From NCBI RefSeq assembly GCF_902806685.2, contig NC_048536.1, positions 7,812,001-7,876,000 on the forward strand: a stretch of DNA of 64,000 nucleotides, written 5' to 3'. A program made the position numbers and the translations under genes. The DNA comes from Maniola hyperantus. Taxonomy: Eukaryota; Arthropoda; Insecta; Lepidoptera; Nymphalidae. Each line of letters starts with the position of its first letter. Position 1 is the first letter of the stretch. The notes under the pieces were generated by a model. That model saw only the letters and a program-made list of their open reading frames with translations. It was not told the DNA's origin and ran no database searches. This document shows positions 1 through 12,106 of this stretch, piece after piece.

Positions 1-107
1 ATTCTGTACATTGAAGATATTTTGAAATTTTTTTTTCGAGGGCACTCTATAATCGATACTGAACCCAAAACTGTAATTTTTTTCATTTTTGTCTGTCTGT
101 CTGTCTA

Positions 108-148
<41 letters not shown>

Positions 149-926
149 ATCACGGCCGCGCATCACGCTGAAACTACTGAATGGATTCCAATGAAACTTG
201 GTACGATTTGAGGTCATACTATGAGGAAGAATATAGGATACTTTTTATCCCGAAATTCAGCATGGTTCCCGTAGGAGAGGGGATGAAAGTTAAAATGTAT
301 ACTGAGTTGTAATTCATTAACGCGTAGTCCGATTTCAGTTTGTTTTTTTTAGAAAGGGGATATTTTAAAAATTGTTCCGTAAATATTTCAAGGTAATCGG
401 TTTTTAACCGACTGTCAAAAAGGAGGTGGTTCTTTTTTCTACATCGATTTTTTCGAGGTTTCTGGACCGATTTGCAAAATTTTTTTAAATTAACAAAAAA
501 AAATTTCGTGGTGGTCACATAAAAAATTCTGGATTCAACTCCTTAATCCTGATGCTACAGGGTTACTGCCCGCCTGAGTTATCAAGATTCAGGAGGTGTT
601 CATAGTGAATTAATATAGTAGGTACCAAGCAACGACTTTATTCTCAGACTTCAAGTCTCAACTCCTCAACCCTGATGATGTAGGGTACAGCACTCCTAAA
701 CTATAATGTTTCAGGAACTGCGGATGATGAAAAATTATTTTAGGTACCAAGCATAGGCTACATCATTGAACTTCGGATCCTAACTCCTCAATCCTGATGC
801 TGCAAAGTACTGAAGTCCTAAATCGTGGGGATTTTCGAATTTCTGATAGTGAGTCTATATTTTAAAAAAAAAATTAAAAAATTTGAATCGACTGTTAGGC
901 GGAACGAAGTTCGCCGGGTCAGCTAG
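1..926 (+). mobile_element. CTAG-ended interspersed element with TCTG microsatellite, 5' end outside window
   Basis: The element contains a (TCTG)n run at 91-148, GGCCGCGCATCACGCTGAAA, and ends with GAACGAAGTTCGCC hairpin sequence and CAGCTAG at 920-926. About 529-850 holds three diverged direct copies of a 115-125 bp unit, each with AACTCCT.AA.CCTGATG. Two more copies of the family lie at 7838-9318. It encodes nothing recognisable. Confidence 0.7.
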
Positions 927-2556
927 TAAAAGAATATGTCGAAGATGAGCAGCATTTTTATGAGCCATTATTATTATTATTATTGGCAAATTTCATCAAG
1001 ATTTATTAAACTAGGAGGAACAAAAAATCAAGTTAATGCTCATTTTACTATACTTTATACAGATATATACATGAGTTGAAGGTTTTTAATTTTGAAGAAG
1101 TATTTTGTAGCTGGTTTTTAAGATAAAAATACATTTAAAACACCTGAATAAATTAGCCAGTTTAAGTACTGTACAATATTGTTGTAGACATTTAATGCTG
1201 GCCATAAGTAAGTCTCTTCCACATCCACATGCCGCAGTCTTGCACCGCCGTCTGTATCCACAGGCTCCCTGTGACTTGTTTGGATAGTCTAACAGCATTG
1301 TGTTCGGAGCGTAATCGCCATTCCAACATTTGTATCGGTCTTTTAAAGTTCAAACTATGCGCTTCGCCCATTGTCACGTTAGCTTCGCAACACATTAAAC
1401 TATCTATTAATTTATTTAAACATGTTTATTGCTTAATACACTGCTTAATACCATAGAGTTATAATACTATGACAAAGAATAAAAAACCTCTACACTGATC
1501 TCTTCCAGGCAACCCATTCTTAAGAGCTATAGAACTGTAAGACGGGGAGTTGCAGTGCAACTATACATACATAGCTATACATAAAAATACACTAATAAGT
1601 ACATACCGTATATACTACTGTGCTGTTAGCTTATAGTTCTTTTTTTGATCACGTTAAGAAACTATGAGCATAGCGCTCTCTATCGTCCTCTGTGTGACAC
1701 TTAGCTTTCTTATGAGATCCATAGTGGCCAAGCTTGAAGACTTCAGTCTTCAGGTACTGAGGAGTTTCGACGAGAAAACGTCATCTCGAAGCTTCCCAAA
1801 CGCTACCCAGCCGTGTCGAATTCGGCGACTGACCTCTTTCTCGAAAAAAACTAATTGGACCTTCCTAGCTGGACCGTTTCTCAAACCATTTACAATTATG
1901 AGTGCAGAGTTCTTAACGATTACTGAACAACTACTGTTGCGACATAATATTACCTACATTATTTTGAGTAGGTACACATAAAAGAGTGGCTTAAAGATAC
2001 ATCTCTTTGATGTAGCTGGGTAGCAGCGAACGGACTTTTAACATTATCATTCAAAGGTTTAGGGTTACAGACGTCAAAGAGAAGTAAGATCTTGTGACAA
2101 GATTAAACCCAACAAATTGTAGGCACTAAACCAAACAACCATATATACTCTGTACTTTAGTAAAATTAAGATATAGGGACGACGAGATCCCTTGCTAGTT
2201 AATTGCTCACTTACCCTGTTAACTACAGCTCTCGTCGTATTAGAGCCATTTCCAGAGTAATTACTTCTTTATGTACCACAAATAGTAACTGTATAATAAT
2301 TAATATATTAAAATGGCATAATATATTACTCATACTAGCTGATGCCCGTGACTTCGTCCGCGAGAAAAAAAAATTCAGTCCGCTCCTTAACCGTTGAGCA
2401 ATGTGTGTGTATACTGAGTCAGTGTGATCAGAATGTCTAAACACATTCTAATAATATGTCTAATTATATTTTCCAATAGTTTTCCCGACACTTTATCTGT
2501 GTGATTTTTTCCAGACGGGTTTTTATCATAGATGTTTTGAATTGAGAACATTTGAA
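927..2556. other. gene-free stretch upstream
   Basis: AT-rich sequence with a degenerate LINE piece at 1660-1850. A minus-strand open frame at 1192-1395 has no recognisable product. The end (about 2340-2400) carries a short piece of a CTAG element and of a tRNA-like SINE. Confidence 0.5.
1660..1850 (-). pseudogene. degenerate RTE-like LINE fragment
   Basis: The minus-strand translation contains RRIRHGWVAFGKLRDDVFSS and, after a stop and a deletion, MDLIRKLSVTQRTIESAML. These match the C-terminal reverse transcriptase/linker region that I know from RTE-type LINEs in insects. It has an internal stop. Confidence 0.6.
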
Positions 2557-3586
2557 TCTAAATATATAAAAGGAAAAGGTGACTGACTTGTTAGCGACTA
2601 GATTTACTGTTGCATGAATTCGATGCACGACCTACCTACCAATAAGTAGAACAGAAAATACCACGGTTCGCCGTTTGGTTAAAAAAAGTACGTTTCAAGT
2701 GCTGCTTAAATTATCGACTTCTCGAGTTGCCGACTACCTGCTTGAGTAAATGAATTATTGCTTAAACTCTTAGAAATTTGACTTAAATTAGTGTAAAGTT
2801 ATTTAGAAGGGACATATGTTTTAGATTTATTAAGCGCTTGACTAGAGGCTAATTGATAACAAATTTATGTAAGTTCGTTGTTTTTAAGTTGTAAATCAAC
2901 CTATTTTATGGTAGAAATAAGTGGGTAAAACTTAGTGTGAACAAAGAGTTTTAGAGTTCTCAAAGAGTGTGCATATTGGCGTGGGAATATTCAACTCGCT
3001 TCAATATTTTCCTGTATAAATACCACTCGTTGAGCGCGAAATAAAGTTAGTCAGTCCAGAGCACTGGTATACGTAATAAGTCTTTTATTTTAATACAACC
3101 ATCCAGTATCCATTCTTCGTCACTAGAAGTACCTACGCTAGGTCTACCTGTCGCGGTAGAGGTGCACGACCGGGGTGCACAGGACGGGACGCTAACCAGC
3201 CCATAATATTAGCGAGTCAGCAAGCTAAACGAACACCTGTTCGCTCACTTGCTGCAACATCAACGAGCCAACGAACCAACTAAGGGACAGGGTGAAAAAT
3301 AATTACCTACCCACTCACTCGCGCCCCGTCAACTAAGTGGGACAAGTTCCCAGGCGTTGTTACGCACGTGTTTCACAAGCGACGCGCCGCAACATGACTG
3401 ACTAACTGACTGATCTATCAATCACTGCTCAAACTACTGGACGGATCGGGCTAAAATTTGGCATGCAGATAACTATTATGATGTAGGCATCCGCTAAGAA
3501 AGGATTTTTGAAAATTCAACCCCTAAGGAGGTGAAATAGGGGTTTGAAATTTATGTAGTCCACACGAAGTCGCGAGCATAAGCTAG
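2557..3586 (+). mobile_element. Helitron-like element (TGAC/TAAGCTAG family), split by the solo LTR
   Basis: It starts TCTAAATATATAAAAGG (2557) and resumes after the LTR with CTGATCTATCAATCACTGC, ending CTAG at 3583-3586 followed by T. The pieces on the two sides of the LTR join into the same consensus seen at 9806 and 42486. Confidence 0.7.
2589..3394 (+). mobile_element. solo LTR (806 bp) inserted in a Helitron-like element
   Basis: The segment starts TGTTAGCG and ends GCAACA, flanked by TGACT at 2584-2588 and 3395-3399. It contains TGTATAAATACC (TATA box at 3013-3022), a likely start region near 3050 and AATAAA at about 3039, the promoter and polyadenylation layout of an LTR. No internal domain adjoins it. 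The surrounding TGAC repeats make the target repeat less certain. Family (gypsy, copia or BEL) is not resolved. Confidence 0.65.
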
Positions 3587-4033
3587 TGTACAATATTATT
3601 GGCAGGTTAGAAATAAAGTTGTTTAGTTTTTGCTTTCTTGTCTTAACTGATTTCACATGAAAATCAGTTCTGTATAGGTATCTAGATGTAAAAGAAACAC
3701 GTAGCCTTTTTGAATTATACTAACTGCCTTATAAAGCACATAGAAGTTGTATAAACACCTACTTAATTTTGCTTCCTTCCTAATTGGCTTCTATAAATTA
3801 ATGGTATCCAGCCGGATCTAATAATTCTTAGCCTATAGTGTAACTCGAAACGGTTGTAATCCGTAGCTGTACAGCCATAGGGACCGACGAACGTGGATGC
3901 ATCCGGGATTGACCTATTATAAAGATCCCAATTAATACTAATGAGGCAATAACAATTTTACTTTAATTTGTTTCCACGTCATTTAGATTTAAATGGTCGA
4001 TTTAAGCATTTGGATACTGAATACAATAGAACT

Positions 4034-4112
4034 ATAGTACGCGACAGGTCAAGATGGCAATCGGGGTATGACGTGGGGGGATTTCAAATTTCACCCGAGA
4101 AAACCCGGGCGG
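4034..4112. repeat. MITE left half fused to a CTAG terminus
   Basis: TAGTACGCGACAGGTCAAGA begins the MITE, but the end reads CGGATCAGCTAG, the terminus of a Helitron-like element. Confidence 0.5.
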
Positions 4113-4504
4113 ATCAGCTAGTAACAAAGTACAAAAGTTCTGTACGATATTATATTTACAGCTAGGATATTCAAAGTAATTTATATTCTACAACAGTTAA
4201 TGGCTGGCAGTTTGCAGGAAATAAAAAGCTAGGACAAACATTGTAAGTTAGAGACGTCACAACTTGAGCGGTAAGAAAAAAGTTCGACGTGATAGATGGA
4301 GCCAAGGATTTCAGCAGAGCAAAGCTTGTCGGGAAGGGAAAGAATAATAAGCTACTTACTTTGCGTCACTTGTAGTAGTTGTTAGATAAAAACAAGCTCT
4401 TGGCGCGTTTAACAAGCAGTAAGTACCTACGTTTTTTTAAACTATAACAAATCATATTACTTAGGTATATAATAAAACTAAGAGACATTAATTCTTTTAT
4501 AAAA

Positions 4505-5000
4505 AGTCACATAACCTGATGTTAAGTGATTACCGCCACCCATGCACATTTGCAGACCAGAGGAACCGCCAATGCGTTGCCGGCTTTTAAGGAATTTATT
4601 GGTCCTCCCCTTGAATATCAAATCAAAATCCAGTGGGAACACCGCCTAAGGGAGTTACTCGTAGTTTCACAGTTCGCATGTGCGTGGAAAAAATCTGGTA
4701 TACAAGGATCTGTTTCAGTGGATTATAGCAAATTAAGCTTTTGGTTTCTTGTATATCATGGGCTTCCGCAAAATAACGCCTGCTTCTATACAACATTTAA
4801 AAAAATCTGGTACAACGGTTGGTCGAAGTGCACCAGGCAGTAAAGGCACCCAAGTGATGAGGGTGTATGAAATTGCTTACGGTGGCGTGCAGTGCGGTGC
4901 GGTTTCCTTTATAAAGACTAAAGAGTACGCAAACGGAGCTAACGTCTCTGCAGTGCTCCAGGCTTTCCAACGAGCTGGTTAGTTCGGCGAACAAACCGCT
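4505..5000 (-). pseudogene. LINE 3' terminal fragment
   Basis: Minus-strand translation includes SLESLEHCRDVSSVCV and FIHPHHLG, matching the C-terminal end of the LINE copy at 22437-22868, with frameshifts. The 3' tail carries the TTAAGTGATTACCGCC sequence (complement) shared with 12107, 22437 and 39612. Confidence 0.6.
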
Positions 5001-6305
5001 TTTGAATCCGATCAAATGGAAGGAGTTGGTACTAGGGTGTTCCGCAATGGCAAGAGCACTACTCCATAAAAATATGTGGTTGGACTTGATTACGTTTTAA
5101 AAACGTTATTTATACTTATAATCACAGCGTAATTTACAGCATTATCTACTAGTAACATCCAAATACGTGTATAAGCATAAAAAAAATTGATGAAAATATT
5201 TTCTATCACAAATTTTACGAGTAGGATTGAGATGAAATGCCAAAGCAATCAAATTTGGCAATTTGGAAAATCTACGCAAATATGGAATAAATATTTACGA
5301 TAGGTACCGGAATATTCAGGGATCCAGGGCAATCATTTGTTCGTGTCTGATTAAGTACTTTTCCAAACAAGGGCTCTCTACACGGTTCGGGCGGAGTTTG
5401 TGGATCTAAAATCCAAATCTGCCATAACTTCGATTGCCTTGAGAAATGGTCATTTCATATAATGTTACTTAATTATTATTAAAAAAAAATTATGCGGTAT
5501 TTAACACCAAACCTAAATACTGCTAAGTGTACATATTATACAAATCCTAAATGATAATTCATCTAAGTAATTGTAAGCAGTTCTGGTAATAGGATGTTGA
5601 ATAAACATCTTAATGGCTTCTCTGTAAATCATGTATTATGTTACACTGTATCATGAACTATTTATCCGCTTATGTTGCTTTGAAGACAAACGTACAAGTT
5701 ACTGTAGAATCATAAGTTATGGACGTGAATTTTTTTATATGTTGATATAAGTAATAATTACCTATATGTGCCACTTTTATATTATTTTGTTTACAATCTA
5801 CTTAGTTAATATACCTAATAGGTACCCTCTCTACGAATCCTCGTAGCTTTAGCACAGGCTTTGGTTTTAAGTTAATATCTTACAAATTCAACAACATATT
5901 CGAAAAGTGTACACTGGTACCCAATTTGAATAAATGATTTGACTTTGACTTCTACTAATCTATCTACTAATATTATAAAAATGTAAAAGTGTGATTTTCA
6001 AAAAACTTAGCTCCACGCGGACGAAGTCGCAGATGTTATCTAGTCCAGTTAGGCTTAGGTTAGATATAAATAAGATCGTACCAACTTATTATATTTTTTA
6101 AGAATGTGAATCACGTATTGTACCTTACGTGTTATATTATATATTATGTGAACGTATCTTTATACCTATCACGTTTATGAGTTGGGTCGAAATGAAATCG
6201 TTCAGCAATAAATTTTGGCTCACTAGAAATGTACTACCTATAGGTATAAATAGGAAACAAAACATTTCGTACAGAAAATTCAGGAACTAAAAGAAATATT
6301 TATTA

Positions 6306-6521
6306 CTAGATGATGCACACGACCTAGCCCGCGTGGTGTTAAGTCTTTTGAAAATCCCGTGGGAACTCTTTGATTTTCCGGGATAAAATGTAAATTATGT
6401 CCTTCCCCGGGATGTAAGCTAACTCTGTACCAAATTTCATCAAAATCGGTTAAACTTTTGGGCCGTGAAAAGCTAGAAGACACAGACAGACATACTTTCT
6501 AATTTATAGTATTAGTATGGA
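6306..6521 (-). mobile_element. Helitron-like element (ACGGCCCATCC family)
   Basis: The complement carries TTTGGTACAGAGTTAGCTTA-type sequence and ends at CTAG (6306-6309). Related copies are at 20926, 40584 and 52689. Confidence 0.6.
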
Positions 6522-6596
6522 TAGTAAAATAGTAAATATAGTAAATATTATAGTATAGTAGATATGGATAATACAGGTAAGTAGTTATGGAATACT

Positions 6597-6916
6597 TCAT
6601 CATCATCATCATCATCATGATCAACCCATCACCGGCTCACTACAGAGCGCGGGTCTCCTCTCAGAGTGAGAAGGGTTTTGGCCATAGTCTTCCACGCTGG
6701 CCATGTGCGGATTGGTAGACTTCACACACCTTTGAGAACATTATGGAGAACTCTCAGGCATGCAGGTTTCCTCACGATGTTTTCCTTCACCGTTAAAGCA
6801 AGTGATATTTAATTAATTAAAACGCACATAACTCTTAAAAGTTAGAGGTGCGTGCCCGGGATCGAACCCCCGACCTCCGATTAGAAGGCGAACGTCCTAA
6901 CCACTAGGCTATCACA
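6597..6916 (-). mobile_element. tRNA-derived SINE, full-length
   Basis: Reverse complement starts CTGTGATAGCCTAGTGGTTA (A box region), has GGTTCGATCCC (B box) and ends in an (ATG)n/(GAT)n tail, which appears here as CATCATCAT at 6597. It is the reference copy for the family at 7672, 33627, 38133, 58636 and 59544. Confidence 0.8.
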
Positions 6917-7671
6917 GTTTCAGTATGGAATACTTACATCTTAAAAAAAGGCACGAAAGATAAAAACAGGTACTTATTGTTAAATTTTGTAGTAGGTACT
7001 TGCATAATAACTAAAAATCATATAGTTACCCATAAACATAATGTAGATACAACAGTTGTGCTTATTATTATTTTCTCTTTAAAAAGTGGTACACATAATA
7101 TTATATTTGGTGTTAAGCAATAAAAGCTATTCTTTAATGTGAGCCTTATTTTCTCCTTCGTATCATTACGGTTCCAGTTTTAACATACATAAATGTATGG
7201 TTCTAGACAGAGGTTCGATCGATGTCGGGTATAAATACTTCAAGGCATTGTTCCTATTTTAGTAACTCTGGTAAATGTATCTTGAGTCTTGACAGAGCGC
7301 CATCCCATCCAAATATAGAACAAGGGAACTAAGTATATCCGAGATGTAAAAATAACGAATGAAGTGTTATTATAGAACTTGCTATCTTCATCTAACCCAC
7401 TTTACGTTATGATATATTTTACGATGGTTCCTGTTGTAACTTATAACACGGTACCCATAACCCAGGTACCAGCTAGAAAGTAGAAAGGGGAATTTATGAA
7501 AACGCAATTACGAAAACAGAACAAACAAAAAGGACATTGCGATAAAAGCCTACGAAATGGTATCAGTAAACGATAAATAAATTTCAGTTATACGCACCAG
7601 CCAATTAATGTTCATTCAGTATCAAAATATAGGTGTATAAAATACCAGAATAAGTTTATTAAGATTTGAAA

Positions 7672-7730
7672 ATCTGTGATAGCCTAGTGGTTAGGACGTT
7701 CGTCTCCTAATCGTAGGACTCGTAAGGACT
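7672..7730 (+). repeat. SINE 5' fragment
   Basis: CTGTGATAGCCTAGTGGTTA followed by GGACGTTCGTCTCC; only the tRNA-like head is present. Confidence 0.65.
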
Positions 7731-7837
7731 TCTATTTTTAACCGACTTCCAAAAAGGAGGTGAAATCCCATTCGGCTGTGAACTGGCAATATGTTCTACT
7801 TATCTCAATTTATTCCGATTTTACTTTATATTAGGTA

Positions 7838-8576
7838 CTAGCTGATTCCTACGACTTCGTCCGCGTGGATTTACGTTTTTTAAAATCCCGCGGGAACTCT
7901 TTGATTTTTCGGGATTGTTGTCGTTGCTTGGTACCTACAATATGAATTCACTATGAACACTTCCTGAATCTTGATAACTCAGGCGGGCAGTAACCCTGCA
8001 GCATCAGGATTAAGGATTTGAATCCAGAATTTTTTATGTGACCACGACGGAAACATTTTTGTTGATTTAAAAAAAAAAATTGCAAATCGGTCCAGAAACC
8101 TCGAAAAAATCGATGTAGAAAAAAAAACCACCTCCTTTTTGACAGTCGGTTAAAAACCGATGACCTTGAAATATTTACGGAACAATCTTTAAAATATCCC
8201 CTTTCTATCAAAAAAAGAATGAATGAAATCGGACTACGCGTTAATGAATTACAACTCAGTATACATTTTTATTTTCGTCCCCTCTCCTACGGGAACCATG
8301 CTGAATTTCGGGATAAAAAGTATCCTATATTCTTCCTCATAGTATGACTTCAAATCGTACCAAGTTATATTGGAATCCATTCAGTAGTTTCAGCGTGATG
8401 CGCGGCCGTGATACAGACAGACAGACAGACAGACAGACAAAAATGAAAAAATTACAGTTTTGGGTTCAGTATCGATTATAGAGTGCCCTCGAAAAAAAAT
8501 TTTCAAAATATCTTCAATGTACAGAATTTGACCTGTTACAGTTTTATTATAAGTATTGATTACTTTATATTAGGTA
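7838..8576 (-). mobile_element. CTAG-ended element, tandem copy 1
   Basis: The complement begins CTAG at 7838-7841 and carries the same landmarks as 1-926 in reverse, including (ACAG)n at 8413-8440. It is followed directly by a second copy. Confidence 0.75.
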
Positions 8577-9168
8577 CTAGCTGATTCCTACGACTTCGTC
8601 CGCGTGGATTTACGTTTTTTAAAATCCCGCGGGAACTCTTTGATTTTTCGGGAACTCTTTGATTTTTCGGGATTGTTGTCGTTGCTTGGTACCTACAATA
8701 TGAATTCACTATGAACACTTCCTGAATCTTGATAACTCAGGCGGGCAGTAACCCTGCAGCATCAGGATTAAGGATTTGAATCCAGAATTTTTTATGTGAC
8801 CACGACGTAAACATTTTTGTTGATTTAAAAAAAATTGCAAATCGGTCCAGAAACCTCGAAAAAATCGATGTAGAAAAAAAAAACCACCTCCTTTTTGACA
8901 GTCGGTTAAAAACCGATGACCTTGAAATATTTACGGAACAATCTTTAAAATATCCCCTTTCTATCAAAAAAAGAATGAATGAAATCGGACTACGCGTTAA
9001 TGAATTACAACTCAGTATACAATTTTATTTTCGTCCCCTCTCCTACGGGAACCATGCTGAATTTCGGGATAAAAAGTATCCTATATTCTTCCTCATAGTA
9101 TGACTTCAAATCGTACCAAGTTATATTGGAATCCATTCAGTAGTTTCAGCGTGATGCGCGGCCGTGAT

Positions 9169-9201
<33 letters not shown>

Positions 9202-9318
9202 AATGAAAAAATTACAGTTTTGGGTTCAGTATCGATTATAGAGTGCCCTCGAAAAAAAATTTTCAAAATATCTTCAATGTACAGAATTTGACCTGTTACA
9301 GTTTTATTATAAGTATTG
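8577..9318 (-). mobile_element. CTAG-ended element, tandem copy 2
   Basis: Nearly identical to the preceding copy; differences are a duplicated 18-base GGAACTCTTTGATTTTTC, an A-run length and a few single bases. It ends in an (ATTGAT)n stretch. Confidence 0.75.
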
Positions 9319-9805
9319 ATATTGATATTGATATTGATGATGATTGATTTTACACTCCACAGTTTCACAGTTCAAAAATTTCTAAAAAGCACGTAGGTAC
9401 TAGCAAAGCTTTATCCACACTATGGCCGACGTATACACTATTTAGCTCAAGGCAAAAAGTTTTTCCCCCCTTTATCTATATAGTTGTTAAAATTGAATAG
9501 ATACCTTCCAGTTGCCAGTGACATATCGATAGATTTATTTTTGCCGCATAATATAATATACCTAGTCTTAATTTGCAGGAAGATCGGAATGTCATCTTTT
9601 AAAAGCTTACAGATAAAGTGGAGCGAACCCTAAGAGAGCTCCTTCATTACGTTTTATTCCGTTCTCGAGTAGTAAAGTAATAGTTTTTCCATTAGAGGGA
9701 GGCGAAAAAAGCTGATTAGTTCGAACGCTTCTACGTAGCGGATGTCTTTAAAAGAAGGAGGAAATCGGATGAGTGTTTCGTAACTGAACCTACGACATAT
9801 TATTA

Positions 9806-10028
9806 TCTAAATATATAAAAGGAAAAGGTGGCTGACTGACTGATCTATCAACGCACAGCTCAAACTACTAGACGCATCGGGCTGAAATTTGGTATGCAGA
9901 TAGCTATTATGACGTAGGCATCCGCAGTCCGCTAAGAAAGGATTTTTGAAAATTCAACTCCTAAATAGGGTTAAATAGGGGTTTGAAGTTTTGAAGTCCA
10001 CGCGGACGAAGTAGCAAGCGTAAGCTAG
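9806..10028 (+). mobile_element. Helitron-like element (TGAC/TAAGCTAG family)
   Basis: Starts TCTAAATATATAAAAGGAAA, has ATCGGGCTGAAATTTGG and ends CGTAAGCTAG followed by T. Confidence 0.65.
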
Positions 10029-10166
10029 TAAAATTTATTTTTGTACCTATCATCCACTACCATTATCTTCGAATCTTCTAAGTAAACGCGCTCTACCTTA
10101 GGTAGCATCTTCATTTAGGAACTATCCAGTGTGATCGCGGTCAAGTTACCATTAATTTATTACGTA

Positions 10167-10342
10167 CTAGCTAATTTCAAACCCCTATTTTACCCCCTTA
10201 GGCATCGAATTTTCAAAAATCCTTTCTTAGCGGATGCCTGCTTTATAATATTCTGCATGCCAAATTTCAGCCCGATCCGTCCAGTAGTTTGAGCTATGCG
10301 TTGATACATCAGTCAGTCAGTCAATCCTATTATATATTTAGG
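10167..10342 (-). repeat. Helitron-like element (TGAC/TAAGCTAG family), hairpin lost
   Basis: Complement copy starting at CTAG (10167-10170) but going directly to AATTTCAAACCCC without the GACTTCGTC part. Confidence 0.6.
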
Positions 10343-10904
10343 TTTATTATTAAAAACAAGCATAACATATAAAGATCTATCAACTCTACAGCTGCTTAGG
10401 AATTTAGTATATACGAATATACATTGAAAACATCTGTTATGTGAAAGAGAAAATAAGAAGCAGTCGTAAATTCACGCTGGTAAATTAAATTGATCGATTA
10501 AACGTAACTCCAATGAAAAGAAGTCGTTTTAAAGCTAAGTATCGGTTCTTTTATGTCTATATTTCTAAGGGTCAAAACGGTTTAGAATAGCTTTGCTAAA
10601 TTGATTTTATGTGTATTGCGGACTTTAGTCGGTCCCCGTTGTGTTGGTGTCCAAGCGTTGGGAATATTTCGACTTTAGTGGAATAAATAGCTTTAGTTTT
10701 AGATAAACTGCTTACTGTTCGCCGACTCGTAACATAAGCCTGAGACTTTATCTTTTCTCTGCTCGTATTTTAGTCCACTGAAATAGCTCTTTTTAAGAAT
10801 ATAACTTTATTTTTAACTTGATTTTTACCCGTGGCATTATCTGCGTGGATTAACCTGGATTTAGGATAAAAGAAGATAAAGACGATGTGGTTTGATGGCT
10901 TTTA

Positions 10905-11290
10905 ACCAAGGTTGTTGCTGATGCGGATGCGGATTATTAGAAGTTGACATCCGCGTATGCGGATGTGGATGTCTGAATTGCGAATGTTCCGCATTTGCGG
11001 ATACGGATGCGAATATTAGTAACACCCCTGTTGGGCACCATTGTACACTTTTTGATTGGTTAGTTAGCGAACGAAGATATCAACTAACAAACACGCGCAA
11101 GGCACGCGCCACTCTGGTATCGCCCACTTTCTGTACAGGTCGTTACTTGTTGCAAATATGAATCCGCATCCGTAAAAGCTTCGTAAATTTTTAATCCGTA
11201 AAATTCATTGATGTGAAAGCGGATGTCTGAATTAATGCGAATATTTTGCAATGTTCCGGATGCGGATGTGGATATCCGTAACACCCCTGC
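10905..11290. repeat. GCGGATGCGGAT-rich repeat pair
   Basis: Two diverged units (about 10916-11029 and 11155-11290), both containing CGGATGTCTGAATT and ending AACACCCCTG, are separated by about 125 bp. No protein recognisable. Confidence 0.6.
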
Positions 11291-11298
11291 TTCTAACA

Positions 11299-11514
11299 TC
11301 TAAATTTAGAAAAGGAAAAGTTGACTGATTTACTGATGTATCAACGCTCAGCTCAAACTACTGCACGGATCGGGCTGAAATTTGACATGCATATAGCTAT
11401 TATGACGTAGGCATCCGCTAAGGAGGGATTTTTGAAAATTCAACCCCTAAGGGGGTGAAATAGGGGTTTGAATCTTCTGTAGTCCACGCGGACGAAGTCG
11501 CGAGCATAAGCTAG
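11299..11514 (+). mobile_element. Helitron-like element (TGAC/TAAGCTAG family)
   Basis: Starts TCTAAATTTAGAAAAGG, ends GACGAAGTCGCGAGCATAAG plus CTAG. Confidence 0.65.
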
Positions 11515-11560
11515 TATAAATATAAATTATAAGGTTTTTTTTAAATAAACTACAGACATG

Positions 11561-12035
11561 TTATCTATATAAAAAGAAAACCTGACTGACTGACTGATCT
11601 ATCAACGCACAACTTAAACTACTGGACGGATCGGGCTGAAATTTGGCATGCAGATAGCTATTATGACATAGACATACGCTAAGAAAACTATGGCACACCG
11701 AAGCTCAAAAAGACGGCTGTGCTGATGATCCAACCAGGCTACGTGCCAGCAACCTCAAGCACGCAAGGAAATGTCTGGCTAAGACTAAGCTGACGAACTG
11801 GTTTGACAACACCCCAGCGAGTTTACCTACGAAGCCACTGCTCGCAGTCGAACACCGTGCAACAAATTACGCCAGTAACAAACTGGTTGAGAACTGCATG
11901 CTTGCATCGATCCAATGCAGACCTCGGGATGGTGACGCTGTGGTGCATTCAGAAGCCAATGTGAATATACGAATACGAATTTAATCCCTAAAGGGGTAAA
12001 ACAGGGGTTTGTATTTTGTGTAGTAAAATATAAGA
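11561..12035 (+). mobile_element. Helitron-like element carrying about 285 bp of foreign sequence
   Basis: Family sequence runs to GCTAAGAAA at 11694, stops, and resumes at about 11980 with TTAATCCCTAAAGGGG. The intervening block has an open frame in one phase and is richer in GC. The terminal CTAG is lost. Confidence 0.55.
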
Positions 12036-12106
12036 GGTATTTTTATAACAAAGATTTTGGGGACTGTTGTTGAAACTAACTAAGAAACTTTAAACAACGT
12101 TAAATA

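Larger units (their letters stand above)
3587..6305. other. gene-free stretch with repeats
   Basis: Apart from half a MITE at about 4034-4120 and a LINE 3' fragment at 4505-5000, the stretch is AT-rich sequence in which I see nothing. Confidence 0.5.

Noticed and set aside
1192..1395. Minus-strand 67-codon frame as a gene
   Set aside because: No recognisable domain, no splice or start evidence; overlapping frames exist on both strands.
6840..6916. tRNA gene suggested by A- and B-box sequences (also at 7672, 33627, 37560, 47345)
   Set aside because: All belong to repeated SINE copies with tails; none folds as a complete tRNA by eye.
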